Below are positions 9,500-18,994 of a stretch of 64,000 bases of DNA, piece by piece. The translations under genes and the position numbers were made by a program. How positions within the stretch are numbered: the stretch's first letter is position 1; the number at the start of each line of letters is the position of its first letter. The notes under the pieces were generated by a model that did no database searches, had not been told where the DNA came from, and saw nothing but the letters and a program-made list of their open reading frames with translations. Origin of the DNA: an uncultured Maribacter sp. GTDB taxonomy: Bacteria; Bacteroidota; Bacteroidia; Flavobacteriales; Flavobacteriaceae. The stretch covers positions 145,485 through 209,484 of the forward strand of contig CANMKG010000007.1 of NCBI GenBank assembly GCA_947498505.1, given 5' to 3'.

Positions 9500-9988
9500 C
9501 TATTTATCAAGAAAGGAACTATTAAAAGCCAGAGGCAAAATAGCTGAAATAGAATGACACTTAATAATCTTACCTATTTCTCCCATCATTAAGAGTTCTA
9601 TGGGTTTTTTTTGCTTTACTTCATACTCCGACATAGCCTGTCTACAATTACCACATGGAGCTGCCGGTTTATCTACAACATAATCATTTGAAGTTGCTGA
9701 AATAGCTACTGACAAAATTTTTACTCCAGGAAATTTGGCTCCAGCATGAAAAATAGCAACACGTTCTGCACACAATCCAGAAGGATAAGAAGCGTTTTCT
9801 TGATTATTACCAATAACTACTTCACCGTTTTCTAAAAGTACTGCCGCTCCAACATGAAAATTAGAATAAGGTGCGTATGCCATTTTTCTAGCCTCAACTG
9901 CTTTTAACATTAAATCTTTTTGTTGCATGTTGAGTTCATCAATTGTCTCGTACACTAATGCCTCAAAACTAATCTGTTGTTTAATCAC
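9500..9988 (-). CDS. cdd: Cytidine deaminase
   Basis: Zinc hydrolase converting cytidine and deoxycytidine to uridine forms in pyrimidine salvage. The 162-residue protein carries the catalytic CAE motif (Cys73-Ala-Glu75 in SGLCAERVA) and the second zinc site PCGNCRQ (Cys111 and Cys114). The conserved YSNFHVGAA block (41-49) is intact. It lies between porV and pdhA on the same strand, the same neighbourhood as in other Flavobacteria. A strong terminator separates it from porV. Confidence 0.93.
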   Translation of the reverse strand: MIKQQISFEALVYETIDELNMQQKDLMLKAVEARKMAYAPYSNFHVGAAVLLENGEVVIGNNQENASYPSGLCAERVAIFHAGAKFPGVKILSVAISATSNDYVVDKPAAPCGNCRQAMSEYEVKQKKPIELLMMGEIGKIIKCHSISAILPLAFNSSFLDK

Positions 9989-10018
9989 TTATAAATGTAT
10001 TTACAGCAATGTAGCTAT

Positions 10019-10056
10019 AAAAAAGAAACCCGCCAATCAGCGGGTTTCTTTTTTTA
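10019..10056 (-). terminator. Bidirectional terminator between porV and cdd
   Basis: A perfect hairpin with arms AAAAGAAACCCGC (10021-10033) and its complement (10040-10052), flanked by A- and T-runs on both sides, works on either strand. It follows the porV stop codon, so porV probably has its own transcript end. Confidence 0.85.
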
Positions 10057-10074
10057 TGTCTTTAAACTTATTTA

Positions 10075-11220
10075 TTAATCGTTATAAAATTCTTCGCCTA
10101 AGTTAAATGTAAGCGAAAAACGCAACGTATTTTCTAAAGGATTTTTAACTTGAGAAGTTGAAAATAAGTAAGATAAATCTATCTGAGCCATTTTAAATTT
10201 AAAACCTGCTCCAAGAGTAAAAAACTTTCTCGACCCTTTTTCTTCACTTTCATTGAAATAACCGGTTCGAATCATGAACGAATCTTGATAAACATATTCT
10301 GCTCCTACAGCCCAAGTAAACTCTTTAAGCTCCTCTCCAAAACCATCTGGAGCATCTCCGAACGATTTAAAAACACCTTCTAAAAAGCCTATTTGTTGGT
10401 ATTCTGCATCATCATCTCCATTAACAACTCCATCGTTGTTAAAATCTTGAGGAGTTGGTACTAAAAGTTTATTAAACTCGGTTGTAATACCAATAGTATT
10501 ATCTTGATCCAAAATAAAATCAAACCCAGTTCCAAACTTTAAGTTAGTAGGCAAGAAATTTTCCTGACCACCTTCATCATAAGATAATTTACCTCCAAGG
10601 TTTGAAATATTAAAACCTGCTCTCCAACGACCATCAAATTTATTATACGCTATTTCTCTAGACCTGTAATACCCAGCAATATCAACCGCAAATGTATTAG
10701 CGGATCTAGAATCTATATTAGGATCCGTAGGCAATTTTAAATCTGACAAAATGAACCTTCCTGCAACCGCCATTGAAAACGTTTCACTCAATTTTAATGA
10801 GTACGAACCATCAATAGCAAATTCGTTTGGCTTAACGGTTTCTCCCTGTTCTGTTGCAGTTTGTCTCAGTTCTATTTCTCCTAAAGTAAAATATCTAACT
10901 CCAAAAGCAAAGGCACTTCTATCATTAAGTTTATTATAAACTCCTGCATTTAATAACCCTATTCCTGTAATTGTACTTTCAAGATAAGGAGTATAACCTG
11001 CAGAAATGCCCATTTTTCGTTCAGCAAAAGCAAATTTTGCGGGGTTCCATTGTTGTGAAAAAGCATCTACAGATGTTGCTACTCCCATGTCACCCATTCC
11101 GCCAGCTCTTGCATCAGCAGTTATAGTCAAAAAAGGAACAGCTGTTGTAATAGCTCTATCATTTTGTGCAGATAATTTTATCGCAAATACCATTAAAACT
11201 AGTAGTGAAATTCTTTTCAT
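10075..11220 (-). CDS. porV: PorV, type IX secretion outer-membrane shuttle protein
   Basis: PorV is an FadL-like outer-membrane beta-barrel that carries type IX secretion cargo from the SprA translocon to the sortase PorU. The 381-residue protein has a signal peptide (MKRISLLVLMVFAIKLSAQ), then FLTITADARAGGMGDMGVATSVDAFSQQWNPA, the hallmark N-terminal PorV sequence. A beta-strand-rich body ends in LRFSLTFNLGEEF. In F. johnsoniae the gene lies between cdd and porU. Here the next gene upstream is gldJ (divergent) and no porU is found between them. Confidence 0.92.
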   Translation of the reverse strand: MKRISLLVLMVFAIKLSAQNDRAITTAVPFLTITADARAGGMGDMGVATSVDAFSQQWNPAKFAFAERKMGISAGYTPYLESTITGIGLLNAGVYNKLNDRSAFAFGVRYFTLGEIELRQTATEQGETVKPNEFAIDGSYSLKLSETFSMAVAGRFILSDLKLPTDPNIDSRSANTFAVDIAGYYRSREIAYNKFDGRWRAGFNISNLGGKLSYDEGGQENFLPTNLKFGTGFDFILDQDNTIGITTEFNKLLVPTPQDFNNDGVVNGDDDAEYQQIGFLEGVFKSFGDAPDGFGEELKEFTWAVGAEYVYQDSFMIRTGYFNESEEKGSRKFFTLGAGFKFKMAQIDLSYLFSTSQVKNPLENTLRFSLTFNLGEEFYND

Positions 11221-11631
11221 TTGGTAAAAAGTTGATTTTTAAAAGATCAAAAAAAATATTTTTGTGTTCAATAACCTAAAAAAATAGATGTACTACATGT
11301 AAACGCCCTTTTTAAGGATATCTTGTGCTGAATTATTCATTTTTTTTAATATTCTATCACTAACACTTGATTAAACTCCTTTCTACAGGTGATTACCAAT
11401 AGCTGTAATGCTACAATAATAAACCAAAAAAACATTATGAAATGCTATACTAGAACAGCTTTTCCCTCGTTATACATTTTAAGCGAGTATGCTTAACGAG
11501 GTTATATGCTGTTTTTCAAAAAATATTTTTAAGAAATAAAATATTATGCATAAATCACCGTTTTAAATGCCGAAAGTGACACTCTAATTATGCAATAAGA
11601 GTAGTTAACAATTTGAAACCAAGTCCTAATT
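11221..11631. other. porV-gldJ intergenic region without porU
   Basis: These 411 bases between the divergent porV and gldJ genes contain no supported coding sequence. They are AT-rich, with an inverted repeat CCTCGTTA...TAACGAGG at 11465-11501 and an octamer TATTTTTG near 11257. Promoters of both genes must lie here. In F. johnsoniae the roughly 1,100-1,300-residue PorU sortase gene occupies this place; no remnant of it is recognisable. Confidence 0.6.
11465..11501. repeat. Inverted repeat upstream of gldJ
   Basis: Arms CCTCGTTA (11465-11472) and TAACGAGG (11494-11501) are perfect complements separated by 21 bases. It sits 130 bases upstream of the gldJ start. It could be an operator or a leader hairpin; there is no T-run after it. 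Confidence 0.45.
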
Positions 11632-13302
11632 ATGAAAAAACATTTTATTAAAGTTGCCCTTTCCTGTGCTGTTGTCGTAGGAGGTTTTACGGTTACCAGC
11701 TGTAAAAAATCGTCATCATCTTCTAAAGATGTATCGAGAGCAACGGGTTGGAAGATTAATGCTAAAGAAGGCGGATTCCAATATAACACCGAATTCAAAG
11801 AACAAGAAACTGCCCCTGGGTTGGTTTTTGTAGAAGGCGGTACGTTTACTAAAGGTAAAGTTCAAGATGACGTGATGCATGATTGGAATAATACTCCAAC
11901 ATCTCAGCACGTACAGTCATTCTATATGGATGAAACAGAAGTTACCAACTTAATGTATTTGGAATATTTAGACTACCTAAAAAGTGTTTACCCTCCAGAA
12001 AACCCTCAATATGCTAACATATATAAAGGGGCTTTACCAGATACTTTGGTTTGGAGAAACCGATTAGGTTTTAACGAGACTATGACAAACAATTATCTTC
12101 GTCATCCAGCGTATGCAGAATACCCTGTTGTAGGTGTAAACTGGATTCAAGCTACTCAGTATGCTGAATGGAGAACGGATAGAGTTAATGAAGTAATGCT
12201 AGAAAGAGAAGGGTATTTAGCGAAAGATGCTAAATACAAAGCTGTAGCAGGTGAAGTACAAGGTACTTTTAGTACGCAAACATATCTTGAAACTCCTTCT
12301 GAAGTATACCAAGGTCAAATAGATTCTCTTCAAGGAAAAAGAAAGAAAGACAGTATAAACAATTTTGCAAAAAGAAGTAGCGGTGTGATTATGCCAGAAT
12401 ATAGACTCCCAACAGAAGCTGAATGGGAATATGCAGCCCAAGCTCAAGTTGGCTCAAGAGAGTACAACAACTACAGAGGTAGAAAAAAATATCCTTGGGA
12501 AGGTGATTACACTAGAAATGGTCAACGTGTTGGTCGTGGAGATCAGTTAGCCAACTTTAAACAAGGTAAAGGTGATTACGGCGGAATTGCAGGATGGTCA
12601 GATGACGGTGCAGATATTACAGCTCAGGTTATGTCATACAAACCAAACGACTTAGGCCTTTACGATATGGCTGGTAACGTTGCAGAATGGGTTGCTGATG
12701 TGTACAGGCCAATTGTTGATGATGAAATAAGTGATTTTAATTATTATAGAGGAAATGTTTACTTAAAAACAGCTATTGGCGAAGACGGAAAAGTAAAAGT
12801 CTTAAGAGATTCAGTTGTTTTCGATACGCTTCCAAACGGAAAACTAGTAGCCGTAAACTTACCGGGAGAAATTAAAATGATTCCTGTTGACGAACAAGAA
12901 ACCTACTTAAGAACAAACTTCTCATCAAGTGACAACAGAGGCTATAGAGATGGAGATGCAGGTTCTTCTAGATTTTTTGACAGATTCAGTGATGAAGAAG
13001 ATGCTGAAGACCAGAGAAAAATGTATGATTCTCCTAAGCATAAAGTTGAAAGAGATTCCGCTGGAAACTTAATCAGAAACTATGATAAATCCAACAATAG
13101 AACTTCTTTGATAAACGACGAAGTAAGAGTATACAAAGGTGGCTCATGGAGAGATAGAGCTTACTGGCTAGATCCTGCTCAACGTAGATATCTACCTCAA
13201 TATATGGCAACAGATTATATTGGCTTTAGATGTGCAATGTCTAGGGTAGGTTCAAAATCTAAAACTAAGAATAAAACAGTTAGAGGAAAGAAAGTTAAAT
13301 AA
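11632..13302 (+). CDS. gldJ: Gliding motility lipoprotein GldJ
   Basis: GldJ is an outer-membrane-associated lipoprotein required for gliding and for stability of the GldK/T9SS ring in Flavobacteria. The 556-residue protein begins with a lipoprotein signal peptide, the lipobox ending in VTSCKKSSS (Cys near residue 24). The body is a formylglycine-generating-enzyme-like (SUMF1) fold: PGLVFVEGGTFTKG, RLPTEAEWEYAA, YDMAGNVAEWVAD and a late GGSWRDRAYWLDP...GFRCA block. The length is normal. A terminator follows, then murF, the same order as in F. johnsoniae. Confidence 0.95.
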   Translation: MKKHFIKVALSCAVVVGGFTVTSCKKSSSSSKDVSRATGWKINAKEGGFQYNTEFKEQETAPGLVFVEGGTFTKGKVQDDVMHDWNNTPTSQHVQSFYMDETEVTNLMYLEYLDYLKSVYPPENPQYANIYKGALPDTLVWRNRLGFNETMTNNYLRHPAYAEYPVVGVNWIQATQYAEWRTDRVNEVMLEREGYLAKDAKYKAVAGEVQGTFSTQTYLETPSEVYQGQIDSLQGKRKKDSINNFAKRSSGVIMPEYRLPTEAEWEYAAQAQVGSREYNNYRGRKKYPWEGDYTRNGQRVGRGDQLANFKQGKGDYGGIAGWSDDGADITAQVMSYKPNDLGLYDMAGNVAEWVADVYRPIVDDEISDFNYYRGNVYLKTAIGEDGKVKVLRDSVVFDTLPNGKLVAVNLPGEIKMIPVDEQETYLRTNFSSSDNRGYRDGDAGSSRFFDRFSDEEDAEDQRKMYDSPKHKVERDSAGNLIRNYDKSNNRTSLINDEVRVYKGGSWRDRAYWLDPAQRRYLPQYMATDYIGFRCAMSRVGSKSKTKNKTVRGKKVK

Positions 13303-13325
13303 GCATTAATTTCCTTTAAAACAAT

Positions 13326-13366
13326 AAAAAAAGCCATCCTGAGCATAGTCGAAGGATGGCTTTTTT
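13326..13366 (+). terminator. Terminator after gldJ, with REP-like core
   Basis: The stem GCCATCC...GGATGGC is flanked by an A-run and a T-run. The loop region reads CTGAGCATAGTCGAAGG, resembling a palindromic repeat (TGAGC-GAAGTCGA type) that also turns up inside the Rhs gene and in the broken Rhs cassette of this window. It ends gldJ transcription shortly before murF. Confidence 0.8.
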
Positions 13367-13379
13367 ATATCTTAGATTT

Positions 13380-14657
13380 ATGACTACAGCTGAATTACAC
13401 GAATTATTTTTATCAAACCCCTTAGTTTATACTGACACCCGAAAAATAACTAAAGGATGTCTTTTTTTTGCCTTAAAAGGCGATAATTTCAATGGAAACG
13501 AATATGCCCAAGAAGCCATACAAAAAGGAGCTTCATTTGCCATTATTGATGAAGAAAAATATGCTAATCAAAAATCAACTATTCTAGTTACCAATACACT
13601 AGAAACATTACAAAAATTAGCCAACTATCATAGAAAATTTTGTGACGCCAGAGTAATTGGTTTAACAGGAAGCAATGGCAAAACAACTACCAAAGAACTA
13701 ATCAACACTGTTCTCTCTAAAAAATATAAAACTATTGCCACTATTGGTAACTTAAATAATCATATAGGTGTTCCTCTTACATTATTATCTATAAAAAAAG
13801 ATACGGAAATTGCTGTAATAGAAATGGGTGCCAACCACCAAAAGGAAATCGAATTTTTGTGTAGCATCGCGGAACCCGATTTTGGCTATATTACCAACTT
13901 CGGAAAAGCTCACCTTGAAGGTTTCGGAGGTATTCAAGGTGTAATTAAAGGAAAAAGTGAACTCTATGAATATTTAACAAGCAACAAAAAACACGTGTTT
14001 TTAAATGCAGATGACCCCATACAGAAGGAAAAAATGGATACCTATATTCAAAAATATGGTTTCAGCCAAAAGCAGCACGATTATTATAATATCACTTTTA
14101 TAGAAGCAAATCCATATGTAAACCTAAAGGTTGAAGAAACTAAAATTAAAACCAACCTAATAGGTAAATATAATTTTACGAATTGCTGTGCGGCCATACT
14201 TATAGGTAAATATTTTTCGATACCTCTTATATCAATTAAAAAAGCTATTGAAGCATATATTCCAGATAACAATCGCTCACAGGTTATTCAAAAAAATGGC
14301 CACAACATTATTTTAGACGCCTATAACGCCAATCCAACAAGTATGAGAGCAGCATTGGAAAATTTTAGCAACATGAATGATGAAAACAAGATATTGTTTT
14401 TAGGTGATATGTTTGAGCTTGGAAAAGAAGCGGAAACTGAGCATCAAAATATTGCTGAACTCGCTGAAGAATTACAATTCAATTCGGTTTGGTTGATTGG
14501 AGAAAACTTTGACAAGACTCATGTAAACTTAAAAAAGTTTCATTCGTTTGATTCCTCTTTAGAACATTTAAAGGAAAACCCAATCCCAAAAAATAGCACC
14601 ATTTTAATTAAAGGCTCTCGAGGTATGGCTTTAGAAAGACTCTTGGATTATGTTTAA
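13380..14657 (+). CDS. murF: UDP-N-acetylmuramoyl-tripeptide--D-alanyl-D-alanine ligase
   Basis: Adds D-Ala-D-Ala to the UDP-MurNAc-tripeptide in peptidoglycan synthesis. The ATP-binding loop GSNGKTTTK is at 97-105, followed by ATIGNLNNHIGVPLTLL and the central Mur-ligase segments EMGANHQKEIEFL and DAYNANPTSMRAALENF. From MTTAELHEL the protein is 425 residues, typical for the family. A start eight codons earlier, at 13356, would lie within the gldJ terminator stem and is unlikely. Confidence 0.93.
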   Translation: MTTAELHELFLSNPLVYTDTRKITKGCLFFALKGDNFNGNEYAQEAIQKGASFAIIDEEKYANQKSTILVTNTLETLQKLANYHRKFCDARVIGLTGSNGKTTTKELINTVLSKKYKTIATIGNLNNHIGVPLTLLSIKKDTEIAVIEMGANHQKEIEFLCSIAEPDFGYITNFGKAHLEGFGGIQGVIKGKSELYEYLTSNKKHVFLNADDPIQKEKMDTYIQKYGFSQKQHDYYNITFIEANPYVNLKVEETKIKTNLIGKYNFTNCCAAILIGKYFSIPLISIKKAIEAYIPDNNRSQVIQKNGHNIILDAYNANPTSMRAALENFSNMNDENKILFLGDMFELGKEAETEHQNIAELAEELQFNSVWLIGENFDKTHVNLKKFHSFDSSLEHLKENPIPKNSTILIKGSRGMALERLLDYV

Positions 14658-14674
14658 AACTAAATTCTTATAAT

Positions 14675-16147
14675 TTACTCAAACCATTTGTACACGTTAA
14701 TTCGGGTTTGTAAAGCCTTGTCTTTAACAACGTAACCATCTGGAGTTCTACGATATTCTTTTTTCCATACTTCAGCATTAGAAACTATAGCTTTTAGAGC
14801 ATTACACACTTTTTCTACCTCCGCGTTTGAACTGGTTGGATGGAACGATATTCTTACCCAACCTGGCCTATTCATAGAACAATCATCTTCACTCTCTTTT
14901 CGAATTAACTCCGATTTTTCATCATCAATATCCATTAAATAATGACCATACGTTCCCGCACAGGAACATCCTCCTCGTGCTTGTATTCCAAACTTATCAT
15001 TCAAAAGACATGTTACTAAATCGTAATGCAAACCCTCCACGGTCAACGCAAAGATTGATAGCCTATCTTTATGCTGCCCCTCCAAAATGGTAATTTCATC
15101 TATCTTTTCTAAGCTACTAAAAACAAGAGTATTAATTTCTTTCTCACGTAACTTAATTTGCTCCTCTCCCATTTCTTCCTTTAAACGAATGGATAACGCC
15201 GTTCTAATAGCTTGAAGAAACCCAGGAGTACCGCCATCTTCACGCTCTTCAATATCTTTTTTATATAAATGATTTCCCCATGGATCAGTAAACGTTACTG
15301 TTCCTCCACCAGGAATATCTGGCACACTTTTATTATACAGCTTTTTATTAAACACCAATATGCCTGAACTACCTGGACCGCCTAAAAATTTATGTGGCGA
15401 AAATGTAACAGCATCTAAATACTCAGTATCATTAGGGTGCATATCTATTTTAACATAGGGAGCAGAACACGCATAATCAACAAAACAAACCGCATTGTTT
15501 GCGTGCGCAATACCAGCAATCTTATGAACAGGATTTTCAATACCCGTAACATTAGAACATGCAGTAACAGAAACTATTTTTTCTCTATTAGGAAACTTGC
15601 TAAGAAGTAAAGAAAGTTTCTCTAAATCCATTAGTCCTTCACTTGTATGGGGAATTACTATTGTTTCAGCTATAGTCTCTAACCATGACGTGTGATTACT
15701 GTGATGTTCCATATGTGATATAAACACCATTGGACGTTTAAAGCCTTTAACCGCATTTGCATCTCTTAATCTATCTGAAATTTGAAGACCAAGTATTCGC
15801 TGCAATTTTGCCATTGCCCCTGTCATTCCAGTTCCACACGAAATCAACACATCATCTTCATTTGCATTTACATGTTTCTTGATAATCTCACGAGCAACAT
15901 GATATGCTTCCGTCATAGTTGCACCAGACAATGAAGTATCAGTATGCGTATTTGCAACCCAAGGAGCTACTTTATTGAGCATTATTTCTTCAATTGGCTG
16001 ATACAGCCGTCCACTAGCCGTCCAATCAGTATAAAGCATTTGATGCTCTGCATCACCGCTTTTAAACTTTTGGTCGTGCCCAATTATATTTTCACGATAT
16101 TTTTCGAAATAAACTTCTAAATCAGTAAGGATCTGTTTCATCATCAT
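14675..16147 (-). CDS. Aminotransferase class V-fold PLP enzyme
   Basis: A 490-residue PLP-dependent protein of the class-V/cysteine-desulfurase fold. The Schiff-base lysine is in TFSPHKFLGGPGSSG; SGATMTEAYHVA and HMEHHSNHTSW are the substrate and cofactor-binding parts. GIQARGGCSCAGTYGHYLM contains a Cys at the place of the desulfurase loop. It is longer than IscS or SufS and stands alone without Fe-S cluster genes, so desulfurase activity is not certain; a sulfur-transfer or lyase role on an unknown substrate is possible. Confidence 0.75.
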   Translation of the reverse strand: MMMKQILTDLEVYFEKYRENIIGHDQKFKSGDAEHQMLYTDWTASGRLYQPIEEIMLNKVAPWVANTHTDTSLSGATMTEAYHVAREIIKKHVNANEDDVLISCGTGMTGAMAKLQRILGLQISDRLRDANAVKGFKRPMVFISHMEHHSNHTSWLETIAETIVIPHTSEGLMDLEKLSLLLSKFPNREKIVSVTACSNVTGIENPVHKIAGIAHANNAVCFVDYACSAPYVKIDMHPNDTEYLDAVTFSPHKFLGGPGSSGILVFNKKLYNKSVPDIPGGGTVTFTDPWGNHLYKKDIEEREDGGTPGFLQAIRTALSIRLKEEMGEEQIKLREKEINTLVFSSLEKIDEITILEGQHKDRLSIFALTVEGLHYDLVTCLLNDKFGIQARGGCSCAGTYGHYLMDIDDEKSELIRKESEDDCSMNRPGWVRISFHPTSSNAEVEKVCNALKAIVSNAEVWKKEYRRTPDGYVVKDKALQTRINVYKWFE

Positions 16148-16318
16148 TCATCTTTCTTGGCCGAAAGATACTACTCTCTTTTTAAAAGAACAATGTATTT
16201 AAACCTTTATTAACCTAGTTTACAGCACCTTATAACCTATAGGAATAGTAGGTTTTATACAAAAAAGAAACTATACTATTGGGTTAAATACTGTGTTTCA
16301 AAACGATAGAAAGAAAAC

Positions 16319-16351
16319 AAAAAAGGCTTCCAAAAATTGGAAGCCTTTTTA
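16319..16351 (-). terminator. Terminator after tRNA-Val
   Basis: Stem AAAAAGGCTTCC...GGAAGCCTTTTT, with A- and T-runs on both flanks, lies immediately 3' of the leftward tRNA gene. It can function in both directions, but no rightward gene ends here, so it is assigned to the tRNA. Confidence 0.85.
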
Positions 16352-16357
16352 ATAATG

Positions 16358-16432
16358 TGGGCCCTACTGGATTCGAACCAGTGACCCCCTGCTTGTAAGG
16401 CAGGTGCTCTGAACCAACTGAGCTAAGAGCCC
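16358..16432 (-). tRNA. tRNA-Val (anticodon TAC)
   Basis: On the minus strand the gene begins GGGCTCTTAGCTCAG, has the anticodon loop CTTACAA (anticodon TAC, valine) on a five-base stem CCTGC/GCAGG, a T-arm with GGTTCGAATCC, and an acceptor 3' strand AGGGCCC with discriminator A. All four arms fold without mismatch apart from one G-U in the acceptor stem. The CCA end is not encoded and must be added after transcription. Confidence 0.96.
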
Positions 16433-16494
16433 TTGTTAAGGGTGTGCAAATATAGAATAGTTTTTCATTTACCCAAAGAAAAAATTAAAAAAAA

Positions 16495-17706
16495 TTAGAC
16501 TATTTCCGCTATAACAAAATTACTTCCACCAATAAAAATGAAGTCGTCTTTTGATGCCATTTTTTTAGCTGATATTAAAGCTTGATTTACAGAAAGATAC
16601 TCTTTTCCCTTCAACCCATGAGTTACTGCTTCTTTTTTTAAAGCTTCAACCTCCAATCCTCTTGGTATATTTGGTTTGCAAAAATAATATTGTGCATTTA
16701 TAGGGAAAAGCGGTAATATTTTCGAAAGATTTTTATCTTTCACAAAACCTAATATAATATGCAATTGATTATATTTTTGTTTTTGTATTTGATTTAAAAC
16801 CAAAGTTAAACCTTCAACATTATGAGCTGTATCGCAAACTACTTTTGGGCTTTTTTGTAACACCTGCCACCTTCCCAACAGACCTGTATTTTGCACAACT
16901 TTAGTTAATCCGTTCTCAATATGTTTATCGTTTACTTCAAAATGCTTTAACTGCCTTAAAACCGCTAAGACACCTTTTATATTTTTATGCTGATATTCTC
17001 CTAATAAATCGGTTTTCACCTTAGTTTCCACCGTTTTTTCCGCAAACAATAGTAGTGCATTTTTCTCTTCGGCAATATTTTTAAATATTGGCGCTATTTT
17101 AGTTTGGTATTCACTAATTACTACTGGAGTATTTTCTTTAATTATACCCCCTTTTTCCCCGGCAATTTCCTCAAGAGAATCACCCAACAAATCTACGTGA
17201 TCAAAACCAATGTTTGTTATTAAAGCAACTTCTGGCTTTACAATATTAGTCGCATCTAACCTTCCTCCTAATCCAACTTCTATTACAGCAATATCTACAG
17301 CCTCACTCTCAAAATAAGCTAAAGCCATACCTACACTCATTTCAAAAAACGACATTTTATGTTTTTTAAAAAAAGTGATGTGTTTTGCAATAAAATCCAC
17401 AACAAAATCTTGATTAACCGGAATTCCGTTTATTCGGATACGTTCTCTAAAATCCTTTAAATGCGGAGAAGTGTAAAGCCCAACTTTATAGCCAGCTTCT
17501 TGAAGTATTGATGAAAGCATATGACTACTAGAACCTTTTCCGTTAGTTCCAGCCACATGTATCGTTTTAATCTTATTTTCTGGGTTATTTAAGTGTGCTG
17601 CTAACAATTTAATGTTGTCCAATTTTGCATTAAAAACAGCCTTTCCTTTTTCTTGATACATTGGAAGTTGAACAAACATCCAATCTAAGGTCTCTTTATA
17701 GGTCAC
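16495..17706 (-). CDS. folC: Folylpolyglutamate synthase / dihydrofolate synthase
   Basis: Mur-ligase-family enzyme that adds glutamate to dihydropteroate and to folates. The ATP loop is HVAGTNGKGSSS (50-61), followed by YTSPHLKDFRERIRINGIPV, the folate-binding region, and AVIEVGLGGRLDATN. The late segments DTAHNVEG and FVKDKNLSKIL match the C-terminal Mur domain. At 403 residues it is of normal size. The start overlaps the TonB stop codon by four bases, so it is the last gene of the tonB-exbD-exbB unit by position. Confidence 0.92.
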   Translation of the reverse strand: MTYKETLDWMFVQLPMYQEKGKAVFNAKLDNIKLLAAHLNNPENKIKTIHVAGTNGKGSSSHMLSSILQEAGYKVGLYTSPHLKDFRERIRINGIPVNQDFVVDFIAKHITFFKKHKMSFFEMSVGMALAYFESEAVDIAVIEVGLGGRLDATNIVKPEVALITNIGFDHVDLLGDSLEEIAGEKGGIIKENTPVVISEYQTKIAPIFKNIAEEKNALLLFAEKTVETKVKTDLLGEYQHKNIKGVLAVLRQLKHFEVNDKHIENGLTKVVQNTGLLGRWQVLQKSPKVVCDTAHNVEGLTLVLNQIQKQKYNQLHIILGFVKDKNLSKILPLFPINAQYYFCKPNIPRGLEVEALKKEAVTHGLKGKEYLSVNQALISAKKMASKDDFIFIGGSNFVIAEIV

Positions 17707-18599
17707 TCTCCTAATTTAAAATTAACTACCACAAAACCAACTTGTCTGCTAGGCGCTTTACTATCAAGATTCCACTTGTGTAGCATTGCAGTTTTTTTTG
17801 CAGGTTCTAATAAGCAAGGGTGGCTATTGGTAGTTCCTTTAGCCCCTGGCGCAGCACTTATAACTTTACCATTTCTATCTACAACTATTTTTACAACTAC
17901 TCTCCCCTCTTGATTACATTCTTGAGGCACTTTCCCCTTATTTACTAACGATCTGCCATTTAATCCATAACCTCCTGTTCCACTTCCAGAACCAGGACTA
18001 CCATAATAACTTGTTGCATAGGGATCACCATCTGGCTGCCCTTTATCTCCCGCTCTATCGTCATCTCCTTCACTTCCCGTCGCTGTACCATCAGATTTAT
18101 TAAGTCCTCCCATTAAATCATCAAGCTGTTTTTTCTTAGCATCTCTTTCTCGTTGAGCTCGTTGCTCTGCCTCTCGCTTTTCACGCGCTTCTCTTTCCGC
18201 TTTTGCTTTTGCCTTTTGCGCCGCCTCATCAGCCTTTCTCTTGGCTTCTTTTTGCTGCTTTATATGAATGGACTCTTCCGATTCTTGCGTAAGTACTTTT
18301 TCCGCTGCTGCGTCCTTGGCTTGAGGTTGTTCTGGAATTTCTTCTTTTACCTCTTCAACCTTTTCTTGAGGCTCTACAGGCTTAATAGGTTTATCTAAAG
18401 GCTCAGATTTTATTTTTTCTTTTGGTTGTATTCTTCCACTTCCAAAATTTGTAGTTCCAAAATTAACCGAAATTCCATTTTCTTCTGGAGGATCCATATA
18501 GGTTAACCCTACATAAAAGAGCACAAGTAACAACACACTTAATAATAGTGTTGTTATTGTAAATGATTTTTTCTTGTGTTTGGTATCTAAAAACGACAT
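17703..18599 (-). CDS. TonB-like energy transducer
   Basis: A 298-residue protein with one N-terminal transmembrane helix (about 14-34, FTITTLLLSVLLLVLFYVGL), a long Pro/Glu/Lys-rich and highly charged helical spacer spanning the periplasm (about 55-165), a Gly-rich segment and a C-terminal TonB-like domain containing GRVVVKIVVDRNGKVISA. It would carry proton-motive energy from ExbB/ExbD to outer-membrane receptors. It overlaps exbD by one base at 18599 (ATTAATTG region). Confidence 0.85.
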   Translation of the reverse strand: MSFLDTKHKKKSFTITTLLLSVLLLVLFYVGLTYMDPPEENGISVNFGTTNFGSGRIQPKEKIKSEPLDKPIKPVEPQEKVEEVKEEIPEQPQAKDAAAEKVLTQESEESIHIKQQKEAKRKADEAAQKAKAKAEREAREKREAEQRAQRERDAKKKQLDDLMGGLNKSDGTATGSEGDDDRAGDKGQPDGDPYATSYYGSPGSGSGTGGYGLNGRSLVNKGKVPQECNQEGRVVVKIVVDRNGKVISAAPGAKGTTNSHPCLLEPAKKTAMLHKWNLDSKAPSRQVGFVVVNFKLGE

Positions 18600-18985
18600 T
18601 AATTGGGTCGCACTGCTAAAATAACCTTGTAATTATTTCTATTCGCAATATCCATAACGTTTACAGCTTCTTTAATTGCAACGCTTTCTTCTGCTCTAAG
18701 AATAATTGTAGGTTTCTCTTGTCCTTCCAGTGCCTTTTTTAATTCAATTTCAATGTACTCTCCGTTTATTCTCTGATTATTCACAAAATACTGCAGATTC
18801 TTATCAATGCTAACAGATACATTTTGCGTATTTGTTGATTTCCCCTTTGCTTTTGGCAGTAACAAATCCAATGCGTTTGGAGAGTTCGCTGTAAGCATAA
18901 AAAATATCAACAGCAAGAAAACAATGTCCGTCATGGACGACATGCTAAAGTCTGGACTTACTTTATTTCTTCCTTTTAATTTCAT
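18599..18985 (-). CDS. exbD: ExbD/TolR biopolymer transport protein
   Basis: A 128-residue protein with one transmembrane helix carrying the conserved membrane Asp20 in SSMTDIVFLLLIFFML, and a periplasmic domain after it. It forms the proton-channel complex with ExbB from the adjacent gene and supplies energy to the TonB-like protein encoded next. Length and layout are typical. Confidence 0.9.
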   Translation of the reverse strand: MKLKGRNKVSPDFSMSSMTDIVFLLLIFFMLTANSPNALDLLLPKAKGKSTNTQNVSVSIDKNLQYFVNNQRINGEYIEIELKKALEGQEKPTIILRAEESVAIKEAVNVMDIANRNNYKVILAVRPN

Positions 18986-18994
18986 GTATATAAA

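Noticed and set aside
11544..11798. Minus-strand frame spanning the gldJ start
   Set aside because: It overlaps the lipoprotein signal of GldJ and has no similarity to PorU, so it is not a porU remnant.
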